Notes: generated by a model not told the origin, from the sequence alone. Shown: positions 44,381-53,321, counted from the stretch's first letter. The stretch: 64,000 nt of DNA from Nesterenkonia sp. LB17 (GCF_022565915.1 NZ_JAJOYX010000001.1:496001-560000); one strand, 5' to 3'. Made by a program: numbers and translations.

Positions 44381-45772
44381 ATGCTTCTTGAACGGATCTA
44401 CGACGAGGACCTGGCTCAGGCCAGCTACTTCATCGGCTGCCAGTCCAAGGGCGAGGCCATCGTCATCGATGCCCGCCGCGACAACAGCGAATACTTCGAA
44501 CTGGCCGCCCGCCACGGCATGCGCATCACCGCCGTGGCCGAGACCCACATCCACGCCGATTACCTCTCCGGCACCCGCGAGCTCGCTGCCGCCGCGAACG
44601 CGGAGGCCTACGTCTCCGGCGAGGGCGGCGATGACTGGCAGTACGGCTTCGACGCCACCCGGCTGACCCACGGGGACACCATCAAGCTGGGCAACATCAC
44701 CATTGAGGCCCGCCACACCCCCGGCCACACCCCTGAGCACCTGGTGTTCCTGGTGACCGACGGCGCCTTCAGCAACGACCCCGGCTACATGATCTCCGGA
44801 GACTTCGTCTTCGCCGGAGACCTCGGCCGCCCCGACCTCCTCGATGAAGCCGCCGGGGGAGTGGACACCCGCTTCGTGGGAGCCAAGCAGCTCTTCACCA
44901 GCCTCAAAGAGCAGTTCCTCACGCTGCCCGATCATGTGCTGGTCTACCCCGGCCACGGCTCCGGCAGCGCCTGCGGCAAGGCACTCGGCGCGCTTCCCGC
45001 CACCACGGTCGGCTACGAGCGGATCAACGCCTGGTGGTCCAAGCACCTGGCCAATGACGATGAACAGGGCTTCATCGATGAGCTGCTCGACGGCCAGCCA
45101 GACGCGCACGCCTACTTCGGTCGGATGAAGCGCGAGAACAAGGAAGGCCCCGCAGTGCTCGGCCCGCTGAGCCCCCTCGAGGCCTTCACCTCGGACCAGG
45201 TGCGCAGCGCCCTGGAAGAGGACCGCGCGATCTTCGTGGACACCCGCACCAACGACGAGGTCAAGCAGGGCACCGTCCTCGCTGCGCTGAACATCCCCGC
45301 CGGCGGCAAGTTCGCCAGCTACGGCGCCTGGGCCTACGACCCGGAGAAGGAGCAGCAGCCGCTGATCCTCCTGGCCGCGGATCAGGACCAGGCCGAGGAC
45401 ATGCGGAATCACCTGATGCGAGTGGGCATCGATGCGGTCAAGGGCTACACGGTCAGCATCGCCGACCTGCCGCAGACTCAGCCGGCCACCATCACCCCTG
45501 CCGAGCTGGAGAACTTCGAGCCTGCTCTGCTGCTGGATGTGCGCAACAAGTCCGAACACGCCGACGGCCACGTCCCCGGCTCCAAGCAGCTCAGCGCCGG
45601 CCGCGTGCTGTGGAACCAGGATCAGCTTCCTGCTTCCGGCCCGATCGTCACCTACTGCCAGTCCGGGGTCCGGAACTCGGTGGCCGCCAGCGCGCTGCGC
45701 CGGCAGGGCCATGACGTCCGCGAACTCGTCGGCAGCTATGCCGGCTGGTCAGACTGGAACAAATCACACTGA
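44381..45772 (+). CDS. cstB: CstB-like persulfide dioxygenase: MBL domain, pseudo-rhodanese, rhodanese
   Basis: 463 residues. A metallo-beta-lactamase domain (1-250) carries the iron ligands of persulfide dioxygenases: HIHAD (56-60), H116 in GHTPEH, D147 and H192. The first rhodanese-like domain (about 265-365) has LLAADQDQ where the catalytic cysteine loop belongs, so it is catalytically dead. The second (about 375-463) has the active loop YCQSGVRN with Cys426. This three-part order is that of Staphylococcus CstB, which oxidises persulfides to thiosulfate. ATG at 44381 follows GGAAGGG and lies just after the paired operators. Confidence 0.92.
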   Translation: MLLERIYDEDLAQASYFIGCQSKGEAIVIDARRDNSEYFELAARHGMRITAVAETHIHADYLSGTRELAAAANAEAYVSGEGGDDWQYGFDATRLTHGDTIKLGNITIEARHTPGHTPEHLVFLVTDGAFSNDPGYMISGDFVFAGDLGRPDLLDEAAGGVDTRFVGAKQLFTSLKEQFLTLPDHVLVYPGHGSGSACGKALGALPATTVGYERINAWWSKHLANDDEQGFIDELLDGQPDAHAYFGRMKRENKEGPAVLGPLSPLEAFTSDQVRSALEEDRAIFVDTRTNDEVKQGTVLAALNIPAGGKFASYGAWAYDPEKEQQPLILLAADQDQAEDMRNHLMRVGIDAVKGYTVSIADLPQTQPATITPAELENFEPALLLDVRNKSEHADGHVPGSKQLSAGRVLWNQDQLPASGPIVTYCQSGVRNSVAASALRRQGHDVRELVGSYAGWSDWNKSH

Positions 45773-45829
45773 TCAGACTGTTCTGGTCTCAGCAGCACCA
45801 CACACTTTTCGAGAGGAAACACCAGCCCT

Positions 45830-46477
45830 ATGGCTAACACCACCACGAGCACCCTGAACCCGACGACGACGGCGGCCGCATCCCCGATGAGCCCCACCGA
45901 ACTCGTCGAGAAGCTCCGCTCACAGAACGCCCCGCTGCTCGTCGACGTGCGCACCCCTGCGGAGCACGAGTCGCTGCGGGTCCCCGGGTCCCACAACGTC
46001 CCGCTGGATCTGCTGCAGAAGAACAAGGAGACCCTGGCCGAGCAGTTCAACGGCGATATCGTGCTGATCTGCCAGACCGGCAACCGCGCCAACCAGGCCC
46101 TGCAGCACCTGCGCGCTGCAGGAGTGGACACGGCACGGGTGCTCGAGGGCGGCGTCGTCGCCATGGAAGCGCAGCACAGCCAGCACACGCACCGTGGCCA
46201 GCAGCGCTGGGCCATGGATCGCCAGGTCCGGATGGTCGCCGGATCGCTGGTGCTCGCCGGGTTCCTCGGCGGCAAGCTGATCTCCCCAAAGGTCGGCTAC
46301 GTCGCCGGCGCGATCGGTGCGGGGCTGACCTTCTCCGCGGCGACCGATTCCTGTGCGATGGCCGCGGCGCTGAACAAGATGCCGTGGAACAAGGTGGAGG
46401 CTGACCCGACCGTGGAGGCATTCCTGGCGCAGATTCCTCGCTCCACGCAGATCCAGACTCCGGCGTCGCGGGGGTGA
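45830..46477 (+). CDS. Rhodanese with C-terminal membrane domain (YgaP-like)
   Basis: 215 residues. A Thr-rich N-terminus is followed by a rhodanese domain (about 20-115) with active Cys81 in LICQTGNRA, then two hydrophobic segments (about 132-150 and 152-172) in a DUF2892-like membrane domain as in E. coli YgaP. It places sulfurtransferase activity at the membrane, next to the exporter gene with which it overlaps by four bases (GTGA). Confidence 0.87.
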   Translation: MANTTTSTLNPTTTAAASPMSPTELVEKLRSQNAPLLVDVRTPAEHESLRVPGSHNVPLDLLQKNKETLAEQFNGDIVLICQTGNRANQALQHLRAAGVDTARVLEGGVVAMEAQHSQHTHRGQQRWAMDRQVRMVAGSLVLAGFLGGKLISPKVGYVAGAIGAGLTFSAATDSCAMAAALNKMPWNKVEADPTVEAFLAQIPRSTQIQTPASRG

Positions 46478-47316
46478 GTACCGGTCTCATCCTGGCGATG
46501 ATCCTTTCCGTCATCATCGGGATCTCGCTGGGCCTGCTCGGCGGCGGGGGTACGATCCTTGCGGTTCCGCTTCTGACCTACGTGGCGGGAATGCCGCCGA
46601 AGGAGGCGATCGCCGCCTCGATGTTCATCATCGGGGTCACCTCCGCGGTCAGCGTGGTCGCCCATGCCAAGCGCGGGAACGTGCAGTGGCGAACCGGGTT
46701 CATCTTCGGCGCCGCGGCCATGGTGGGAGCCTTCGGCGGCGGACTGTTGGGGAGCCGACTGCCCAGCGTCGTGCTGATGGTGGCCTTCGGCATCATGATG
46801 GTTGCCACGGCGTTGGCGATGATCCTGGACCGTCGCGCCAAAGCCTCTGGTCAGCCTAGGAAGAAGCTTCCGCTGGCCAAGATCCTGATCGAAGGACTCG
46901 TGGTCGGTCTGGTGACCGGCATGGTCGGTGCCGGTGGCGGGTTCCTGGTGGTTCCGGCGCTGGTGCTGCTCGGCGGGCTCTCGATGCCCGCCGCGGTGGG
47001 CACCTCGCTGCTGATCATCTCGATGAAGTCCTTCACCGGGCTCGCCGGGTATCTGACCTCGGTGAGCATCGACTGGGTCCCGGTGCTGATCATCACCGTG
47101 ATCACGGTGATCGGCGCGCTGATCGGCACCGCGTTCGGCAAGCACGTCCCAGAGAAGGCGCTGAAGAAGGCCTTCGGATATCTGGTGTTGGCCATGGGCG
47201 TGGTGGTGTTCCTCCAGGAGCTGCCGCTGGCCTACGGCCTGGGCGCCGCAGCGGCCATCGTGGTGCTGCTCGGGACCCTGCTGTACCGCCGGCGCGGAGA
47301 TCAGCTGGCAACATAG
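46474..47316 (+). CDS. tauE: TauE/SafE-family sulfite/organosulfur exporter
   Basis: 280 residues, eight hydrophobic segments in two repeats (GISLGLLGGGGTILAVPLLTY in pieces; GLVTGMVGAGGGFLVVPALV). GTG start overlaps the preceding stop. In CstR-controlled operons a TauE homologue accompanies cstA/cstB and is thought to export sulfite or thiosulfate formed by persulfide oxidation; the same role is inferred here. It shares family, not close sequence, with the transporter at 20209. Confidence 0.9.
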   Translation: MSTGLILAMILSVIIGISLGLLGGGGTILAVPLLTYVAGMPPKEAIAASMFIIGVTSAVSVVAHAKRGNVQWRTGFIFGAAAMVGAFGGGLLGSRLPSVVLMVAFGIMMVATALAMILDRRAKASGQPRKKLPLAKILIEGLVVGLVTGMVGAGGGFLVVPALVLLGGLSMPAAVGTSLLIISMKSFTGLAGYLTSVSIDWVPVLIITVITVIGALIGTAFGKHVPEKALKKAFGYLVLAMGVVVFLQELPLAYGLGAAAAIVVLLGTLLYRRRGDQLAT

Positions 47317-47349
47317 AGACGAATCAGTGCGAGAAACAGGGAGAGAATC

Positions 47350-47628
47350 ATGAGAGAAGCCGATCCGGAGACACAGCGCAAGATCGTGAACCGCCTGAAG
47401 CGGGCCCGCGGCCAGCTGGACTCGGTGATCAACGCCGTGGAGAACGGCGGCAGCTGCCGCGACGTGGTCACCCAGCTCGCGGCGGTGTCCACCGCCCTGG
47501 ACCGCGCCGGGTTCAGCGTGGTCTCCTCGGCGATGCAGTTCTGCGTCACCGACCCTGAGCGGGCGGCGGAGACCGAGGACGGGTTGACCGTGGAGGAGCT
47601 CGAGAAGCTCTTCCTCTCGCTCTCCTGA
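47350..47628 (+). CDS. cstR: CsoR-family repressor, CstR (persulfide-sensing) type
   Basis: 92 residues, an all-helical CsoR-fold protein (RKIVNRLKRARGQLDSVINAVENG, in pieces). Copper-sensing CsoR uses Cys36-His61-Cys65; here Cys36 and Cys65 are kept but position 61 is alanine. Two cysteines without the histidine are the mark of CstR, which forms di- to tetrasulfide links between them on exposure to sulfane sulfur and leaves the DNA. It is the last gene of the operon headed by the paired operators, so it should repress its own transcript. Confidence 0.9.
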   Translation: MREADPETQRKIVNRLKRARGQLDSVINAVENGGSCRDVVTQLAAVSTALDRAGFSVVSSAMQFCVTDPERAAETEDGLTVEELEKLFLSLS

Positions 47629-47719
47629 GCTGAGCAGGCCGGGGCTGCGGGTCAGGGCAGCGCCACCGAGGTGCTTCCGGCTGCATGACGCCGGCCGTGC
47701 TCACCGCCGTGCATACATT

Positions 47720-47754
47720 CGAAAGGCCCAGCCGCACATCGGCTGGGCCTTTCG
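47720..47754 (+). terminator. Terminator of the cstB-cstR operon
   Basis: CGAAAGGCCCAGCCG (47720-47734) and CGGCTGGGCCTTTCG (47740-47754) form a perfect 15-bp stem with a CACAT loop; the GAAA/TTTC ends give the usual A-rich/T-rich flanks within the stem itself, making it usable in both directions. Confidence 0.85.
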
Positions 47755-47906
47755 CGCGTGATCGTTCGCATCGGGTTCTTCGCCGCCGCGGCACAATTCC
47801 AGACGCTGCCGCGCACCCGCTCCGAGCCGTGCTCATCTCTGGCGGCAGGCCCCTGTGCATCGCTGGCATCATGGGACTCAGCTGCCCTGCACAGGAGAGG
47901 ACACAT

Positions 47907-48809
47907 ATGACATTGCTGGTCATGGGATCGGTGAACCGCGACATCACCGCGCGGCTGCCTGAGTTCCCACAGCCCGGAGAGACCCTGCTGGCCACCGCGT
48001 CGCAGACCGCCACCGGGGGCAAGAGTGCGAACCAGGCAGTGGCCGCAGCGCTGGTCGGCGCCGAGGCGCAGCTGATCGCTCGCTGCGGGTCCGACGCCGC
48101 CGGGGCCGAAGCGGTGAACGCGCTGCGCGAGGCAGGGGTTCACGTCGACGCCGTCGCTCCGGGCCGCGGCGCCCAGGGGATGGCCTTCATCACCGTGCGC
48201 GCTGACGGGGAGAACACCATCGTGGTGGTCCCCGGGGCCAACGCGGAACTCCAAGCCCAGGACTGCCCGGAAGCGCTGCTGGACCAGGCCGACTGGATCC
48301 TGCTCAGCCTGGAGGTCCCGCTGGACACCGTCCTGGAGGTGGCTGCCCGCGCCCGCGCGGCCGGGACAAACGTGGCGCTGAACGCCTCACCACTGTCTGA
48401 GCAGACGTTGGATCTCCGCCACGTGGACCTGGTGATCGTCAATGAAGGTGAGGCCGACCATCTGCTGGCGGATGCCGGCGCGGCCCACCGTCACTCGCAG
48501 GCCCCGACACCCGAAGACCCGACCGGCGCGCTGGGCATCGAGACCCTCATCGTCACGCGCGGAGCAGCCGGGGCGAGCATCCATGAATCTGGCTTGGAAC
48601 CGGTGCATGTGCCCAGCGTCCAGGTGCAGGCAGTCGACACCAGCGGCGCCGGGGACGCCTTCGCCGGCGCCCTGCTCGGACGGCTGACCTGCGGAGACAG
48701 TATGAAGACGGCGGCGACCATCGCCTCGAGGTTCGCCGCCGCCACGACCACCCGGCTCGGCGCCCAGGCCTCCTACCCGCGGGACTTCACAATCGCGACA
48801 GATTCGTGA
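47907..48809 (+). CDS. PfkB-family carbohydrate kinase, ribokinase-like
   Basis: 300 residues. The two PfkB signatures are present: GGKSANQAVAAALVGAEAQL near the N-terminus and DTSGAGDAFAGALLGRL with the catalytic Asp near residue 250, plus the anion-hole GAGD. VMGSVNRDITARL is the ribokinase-type start. It phosphorylates ribose or a related sugar at the expense of ATP. AGGAGAGG precedes the ATG at 47907. No sugar transporter is adjacent. Its end overlaps the minus-strand oxidoreductase gene by 23 bp. Confidence 0.87.
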   Translation: MTLLVMGSVNRDITARLPEFPQPGETLLATASQTATGGKSANQAVAAALVGAEAQLIARCGSDAAGAEAVNALREAGVHVDAVAPGRGAQGMAFITVRADGENTIVVVPGANAELQAQDCPEALLDQADWILLSLEVPLDTVLEVAARARAAGTNVALNASPLSEQTLDLRHVDLVIVNEGEADHLLADAGAAHRHSQAPTPEDPTGALGIETLIVTRGAAGASIHESGLEPVHVPSVQVQAVDTSGAGDAFAGALLGRLTCGDSMKTAATIASRFAAATTTRLGAQASYPRDFTIATDS

Positions 48810-50451
48810 CCGCGGGCCCTTCCAGAAGCTCCCCGTCGGCGGCGAAGCGTGAGCCGTGCAGCGGGCAGTCCCAGGACAGGGCCGCGTCGTTCCACTTCAG
48901 CACCCCACCCAGGTGGGGGCAGATCGCGGAGACCTTGCACGTCTGACCGTCCACGGTGGAGACCCCGACAGGTTTCCCATGGTCGCGACCCACATTGGCC
49001 TCGCCCTCCTCGGGGGTGTCCTCGGGCAGCGAGCGCAGCTCGGCGCCCACCCAGCCGGCCACCAGGGTCCCGCCCACCTCCAGGTTGTCCTTGATCCCGG
49101 TGAACACGTCCGAAGGCGTGACCATCCGTTTGCTCAGCGTCTCGGCCCAGGCCATGTGCCCGCCGAGGATCTGCGCCGAGATGGCCAGCGCCGCGGCCAC
49201 CGCGTTGCTCATGCCCCATTTGTTGTACCCGGTGGCCAGATAGATCCTTCCGCCGCCGCGGGGCAGCGCGCCGAAGAACGGGACGTATTGCGCGGTGCGG
49301 TAGTCCTGGGCGGACCACACGTGGGTGCGCCTCGCGCCGGGGAAATGGGCCTGCGCCCAGGCCTCGAGATCATCCACGGCGGCGCGCTCGGAGGGTGAAC
49401 GGCCCACTCCGTGATCGTTGCCGCCGATCAGCAGCAGCTCCTCACCGTTCACCGGGACCGTGCGCAGGGTTCGGCCAGGGGTGTCGGCACTGAGATACAT
49501 TCCCTTCGGGATGCTGACCGGAGCGCCGGGCACCCGATAGGTCATCGCGTAGGAGCGGTTGGGTTTGAGCTTGGCGAAATAGCCGCCGCGATCCAGGACC
49601 GGGACCCCGGTGGCGAGCATCAGCCGCGCCGCGGTCACCTGACCCTGGGAGGTCTCCACGGTCAGCGGCGCCTCATCCACTGCCGGGTCCAGAGGGGAGC
49701 CTTCGGTGTCGTCCTCCACCGAGGCCCGGGGAGTTCCCGTACGGGATTTCGCACCGGCGCCCCCGGCAGTGTCGGATGCGTCACCAGCCGCGGAGCCGTT
49801 GGAGGTCGCCCCGGTGACCCTGACCCCTTCGATGAGTTCCCCGCCGCGTTGACGGAGCTCCTCGGCCAGGGCGGCGAGGACCTCCATGGGGTGGAACTGA
49901 GTCTGCTTCGCCAGTGCCACGGCGCCGCTGACCTCGAACGGCAGATCGGTCTGATCGGTCCAGGTCACCGGCAACCCAGCCTCCTGGCAGGCGGCGAACT
50001 CCTCCTGCACCGAGGAGAGTCCGGATTCTGTGGTGGCGTAGGTGTAGGCGGTGCGATGCTGATAGGGCACCCCGTGTTCCTGCATATAGCGGACCAGCCA
50101 GGAGACGCCCTCATCGTTGCCGTCCACATACGCCTGCAGCACCTCAGCGGAGTGGTGCCTGCGGATGCTGGAGAGCGTGGTGCCCTGCAGCAGAGAGAGC
50201 TTCGCGGTGGTGTTGCCGGTGGCGACAACCCCGACTGCTCGGGCTTCCAGCACCGCCACCTTATGCCCTGCCCGGGCCAGCAGCACCGCCGTGGTCAGAC
50301 CGGTCAGGCCCGCTCCGGCGACGACGGTGTCATAGTGCGCGCCCTCGGTGAAGGAGTCGCTGGGGATGGACTCCGGGGAGTAGGTGTCCAGCCAGACCGA
50401 GCGGTGGGTGTTCGAGGGCTCATAGGCGGTGTGCGGGCTCTGTGAGTTCAC
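48787..50451 (-). CDS. FAD-dependent oxidoreductase with C-terminal Rieske domain
   Basis: 554 residues. A DAO-type flavoprotein domain (about 35-430) has the GxGxxG dinucleotide motif DTVVAGAGLTGLTTAVLL and GNTTAKLSLLQGT; the C-terminal 90 residues are a Rieske [2Fe-2S] domain with CPHLGG and CPLHGSRF (C-x-H ... C-x2-H). An Ala/Ser/Gly/Asp-rich insert interrupts the flavin domain (about 235-275). Electrons probably pass between flavin and Rieske centre; substrate unknown. GTG at 50451 is preceded by GAAGGAC and chosen over a longer frame without a ribosome site. Confidence 0.87.
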   Translation of the reverse strand: MNSQSPHTAYEPSNTHRSVWLDTYSPESIPSDSFTEGAHYDTVVAGAGLTGLTTAVLLARAGHKVAVLEARAVGVVATGNTTAKLSLLQGTTLSSIRRHHSAEVLQAYVDGNDEGVSWLVRYMQEHGVPYQHRTAYTYATTESGLSSVQEEFAACQEAGLPVTWTDQTDLPFEVSGAVALAKQTQFHPMEVLAALAEELRQRGGELIEGVRVTGATSNGSAAGDASDTAGGAGAKSRTGTPRASVEDDTEGSPLDPAVDEAPLTVETSQGQVTAARLMLATGVPVLDRGGYFAKLKPNRSYAMTYRVPGAPVSIPKGMYLSADTPGRTLRTVPVNGEELLLIGGNDHGVGRSPSERAAVDDLEAWAQAHFPGARRTHVWSAQDYRTAQYVPFFGALPRGGGRIYLATGYNKWGMSNAVAAALAISAQILGGHMAWAETLSKRMVTPSDVFTGIKDNLEVGGTLVAGWVGAELRSLPEDTPEEGEANVGRDHGKPVGVSTVDGQTCKVSAICPHLGGVLKWNDAALSWDCPLHGSRFAADGELLEGPAVTNLSRL

Positions 50452-50601
50452 AGGTCGTCCTTCCTCAGGCTGCTGCCGGTGGCCGGGAGCGGAGTCCCGG
50501 CGATGGTCCTCATCCTGGTGGCTGGAGCTGGGAGTATCCAGCATTCACGCCCGTACCCTCCGCCTGTTCATCCCGCCCGAATCACCTGCAGGGAGTCGGG
50601 A

Positions 50602-52779
50602 TCAGCCGCGCATGCCCAGCGCGAAGGGGAGCACCTCTGCCGCACCCGCCCCGCGCAGCTCCCGGGCTGCCACGGTGAGCGTCCAGCGCGAGACGACCTC
50701 GTCGTCGACCAGCAGCACCGAGGCGCCGTTGATCTTCTCGGCGAGTTCCTTCGGCACCGCGAACTTCCCCAAGAGCCCGGCCAGCCGGAAGGCGCTGTTG
50801 GTGTCCGGGGTGCTGGTGGGACCGCCGTCGACCCACTCCAGTGCTCCGGCGTAGGGCAGCCGACCGACCTGGGCCAGCGCCCGGGCGATGGAGTCCACCA
50901 GCACCGGATGCTTCCGGGAGGGCATCGAGACGACGACGTCGGGTCGACGCGCCCAGCCCCATTCGGCCAGGACCCGGATCGCTCCACGCACCAGCTGTTC
51001 GGAGACCTCCGCGTCGGCGCCCTGGAGCGCCTCGCGGACAGGGGTGCCCCAGCCGAGGTCGCTCAGCCGGGCGAGTGCTCGTCCCGGCTGAGACTGTGCC
51101 TCGGCCGGGAGCTTTCCCTTGAGGTTGATCCCGAGTGCGTCCAGCCCGGTGGGCCACTGCTTGCGCGGGGCGATCTCCAGACCGACGCGGTCCAGGCTGT
51201 CTTTGGCCTCGGCGAGGGCCGACTGGGAGACATCGTGTGGGAACCAGGTCTCTGCGCAGGTGTCACAGCGACCGCAGGGCTGGGCTTCCTCGTCGTCGAG
51301 GGCGTGGGCCAGGAAGACCATTCGACAGACCCCGGCGGGGAGCCGCTCGTAGTCGAGCATCAGCTGCTGCTCGGCCCGGCGCATCGCGAGGATGGTGTCA
51401 TAACGCTCGGCGTCATAGGTCCACGGTCTGCCCGTGGAGAGCCAGCCGCCGGATACCCGGCGGACGCTGCCGTCGACCTCCAGGACCTTGAGCAGCAGCT
51501 CCAACGGGGAGCGGCGGATCTCCACCATGGCCTCGAGCTTGGCCACCGAGAGCGTGGTCTCGGGGGAGAGGGCGCCCAGCACGGCATCGGCGCGTTCCTG
51601 GGTCGGCATGGAGGCCTGGGCGAAGTACTCCCAGATGCGGATGTCCTCCTTGCCGGGAAGCAGCAGCACGTCGGCGCTGTCCACCGCGCGTCCTGCACGG
51701 CCGATCTGCTGGTAGTAGGAGACCGGGGAGGAAGGGGCGCCGAGGTGGACCACGAACCCGAGGTCCGGCTTGTCGAAGCCCATGCCCAGCGCGCTCGTCG
51801 CGATCAACGCCTTCACCGTGTTGTCCTTGAGCGCCTGCTCCAGCTGCTGGCGCTCATCCGGGTCGGTCTGCCCGGTGTAGGCGGCGACCTTGTAGCCGTG
51901 GGAATTCAGGTGCGCGGCGAGGTCGGTGGCCTGGGAGATGGTCAGCGCGTAGACAATCCCGCTGCCGGTGAGGTCCTTCAGATGTTGGGTGAGCCAGGCG
52001 ATGCGCTGTTCGGAGTCGGGCAGCGAGAGGACGCCCAGGCGCAGGGATTCACGGCTGAGCGTGCCGCGCAGCACCAGGACCTCCTTGTCAGCCCCCTGAA
52101 GTCCGGTAGCTTCCCCGGCAGGGGTGAGCTGGGCGGCGATGTCATCGACCACCCGTGAGTTCGCGGTGGCGGTGGTGGCCAGGACCGGGACCTCGGCGGG
52201 GAGGTTGCGCACGATCTCCCCGATGCGGCGGTAGTCGGGCCGGAAGTCATGACCCCAGTCGGAGATGCAGTGAGCCTCATCGACCACCAGCATGCCCATA
52301 CGCTGCAGCAGCCCGGGCAGGACCTCGTCGCGGAAGCGCGGGTTGGCCAGACGTTCGGGGGAGATCAGCAGCACGTCGAGCTCGTCATTGCGCAGGGATT
52401 CCATGATGGAGTCCCATTCGTGGGCGTTGGCGGAGCTGACCGCCTGGGCGCGCACCCCGGCGCGGGTGGCGGCGGCGATCTGGTCGCGCATCAGCGCGAT
52501 CAGCGGGGAGACGATCAGGCTGACCCCGCGTCCGCGGCTGCGCAGCAGATGAGCGGCCAGGAAGTAGACCGCAGACTTTCCCCAGCCGGTCTTCTGCACC
52601 ACCAGCACCCGGCGTCGTTCCTGCACCAGCGCGGAGATCGCCTCGAACTGGCCGTCACGGAAGTCCACCTCGGCTCCGGCCAGCGCGGCCAGGCGCTCGC
52701 GGGCCTCGGTGTAGAAGGCCGGATCGCGCTCGGCGGCGGAGGAGTCAGGGCTGGCTGTGTTCGTGCTGGGGATGCTCAC
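50602..52779 (-). CDS. recQ: RecQ-family DNA helicase with phosphoribosyltransferase-like C-terminus
   Basis: 725 residues. Helicase core: motif I TGWGKS (64-69), DEAH box (167-170), motif VI QQIGRAGR (357-364). The RQC-type zinc site is formed by Cys485, 502, 505 and 508. No HRDC domain follows; the C-terminal 200 residues end in VLLVDDEVVSRWTL (688-701), a PRPP-binding-like loop of phosphoribosyltransferases with SRW in place of the usual T(G/S)xT core. RecQ-PRTase fusions occur in actinobacteria but the function of the added domain is unknown. It unwinds DNA 3' to 5' in repair. Confidence 0.92.
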   Translation of the reverse strand: MSIPSTNTASPDSSAAERDPAFYTEARERLAALAGAEVDFRDGQFEAISALVQERRRVLVVQKTGWGKSAVYFLAAHLLRSRGRGVSLIVSPLIALMRDQIAAATRAGVRAQAVSSANAHEWDSIMESLRNDELDVLLISPERLANPRFRDEVLPGLLQRMGMLVVDEAHCISDWGHDFRPDYRRIGEIVRNLPAEVPVLATTATANSRVVDDIAAQLTPAGEATGLQGADKEVLVLRGTLSRESLRLGVLSLPDSEQRIAWLTQHLKDLTGSGIVYALTISQATDLAAHLNSHGYKVAAYTGQTDPDERQQLEQALKDNTVKALIATSALGMGFDKPDLGFVVHLGAPSSPVSYYQQIGRAGRAVDSADVLLLPGKEDIRIWEYFAQASMPTQERADAVLGALSPETTLSVAKLEAMVEIRRSPLELLLKVLEVDGSVRRVSGGWLSTGRPWTYDAERYDTILAMRRAEQQLMLDYERLPAGVCRMVFLAHALDDEEAQPCGRCDTCAETWFPHDVSQSALAEAKDSLDRVGLEIAPRKQWPTGLDALGINLKGKLPAEAQSQPGRALARLSDLGWGTPVREALQGADAEVSEQLVRGAIRVLAEWGWARRPDVVVSMPSRKHPVLVDSIARALAQVGRLPYAGALEWVDGGPTSTPDTNSAFRLAGLLGKFAVPKELAEKINGASVLLVDDEVVSRWTLTVAARELRGAGAAEVLPFALGMRG

Positions 52780-52829
52780 GTGACCACTCTGTCACAGCCC
52801 TATGACACGGCTTCCGGGACGAGATGTGA

Positions 52830-53222
52830 TCAGCTCAACGCCGTTTCATCATCCATTGCTGCATCTTCCACCGCTGCATCCTCCGCGCGGAGGGTCCGAG
52901 TGATCTCGACCCAGCGGCGCAGGAACGCCGGCTCGTCGAGGCGCCGTCGTCGCATCCAGGAGGTGACCTCGTCATTGCACTTGCTCGCGTTGCAGGAACG
53001 GCAGGCAGGCACCACGTTGTCGATCGTGTAACGCCCACCCCGGGAGATCGGGGATACGCAGTCCTTCTGGAGAGGAGCACCTTCGGCGCCGCAGTAGGCG
53101 CAGCGTGCCCACGCCTGGAGGATGCGGAACCACTGGTCCTTCGTCAGGTCGCTTCCCGAGGCGGCGACGCGTCTGGTCCGCCGGCGCGCGGCGCGGACGC
53201 GGCGAGTGTTGCGAACCGGCAT
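52830..53222 (-). CDS. HNH endonuclease
   Basis: 130 residues. A basic N-terminus (RRVRAARRRTRRVAA) precedes the HNH core: CAYCG and CRSCN zinc knuckles flanking DCVSPISRGGRYTIDNVVPAC, where the first catalytic position is Asp (DCVSP) rather than the more common DHxxP. The last 20 residues contain an EDAAVEDAAM repeat. It may be a restriction-type, homing-type or repair nuclease. It stands alone, 50 bp upstream of recQ on the same strand, and could be co-transcribed with it. Confidence 0.85.
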   Translation of the reverse strand: MPVRNTRRVRAARRRTRRVAASGSDLTKDQWFRILQAWARCAYCGAEGAPLQKDCVSPISRGGRYTIDNVVPACRSCNASKCNDEVTSWMRRRRLDEPAFLRRWVEITRTLRAEDAAVEDAAMDDETALS

Positions 53223-53275
53223 GGCCCGAGATTAGCACCGCGGGGGCCGTCCTCCGGGTGCCACACGCACCGAGG

Positions 53276-53321
53276 ATCGCAATCTTGAGCGCCGAAGCCG
53301 GCACGTCCTTAGGGTCGCGAT
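53276..53321. repeat. 46-nt stem with nested GC hairpin, between divergent genes
   Basis: On the plus strand ATCGCAATCTTGAG (53276-53289) can pair with CTTAGGGTCGCGAT (53308-53321) over 14 positions with one A-C mismatch and G-T wobbles; the interior holds GCCG-AAGC-CGGC. Wobble pairs that keep the helix only on this strand suggest an RNA element in the plus-strand transcript upstream of the deacetylase gene. It is in the 326-bp divergent gap, where no terminator is expected; the rest of the gap shows the promoter at 53438-53466 and nothing else. Confidence 0.45.

Noticed and set aside
42017-45712. An open frame of 1231 codons on the minus strand across the sulfur cluster
   Set aside because: Only its last 454 codons (the MFS gene) are protein-like. 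The rest is the antisense of the CstB-like and ArsR-rhodanese genes, in the GC-favoured shadow frame.
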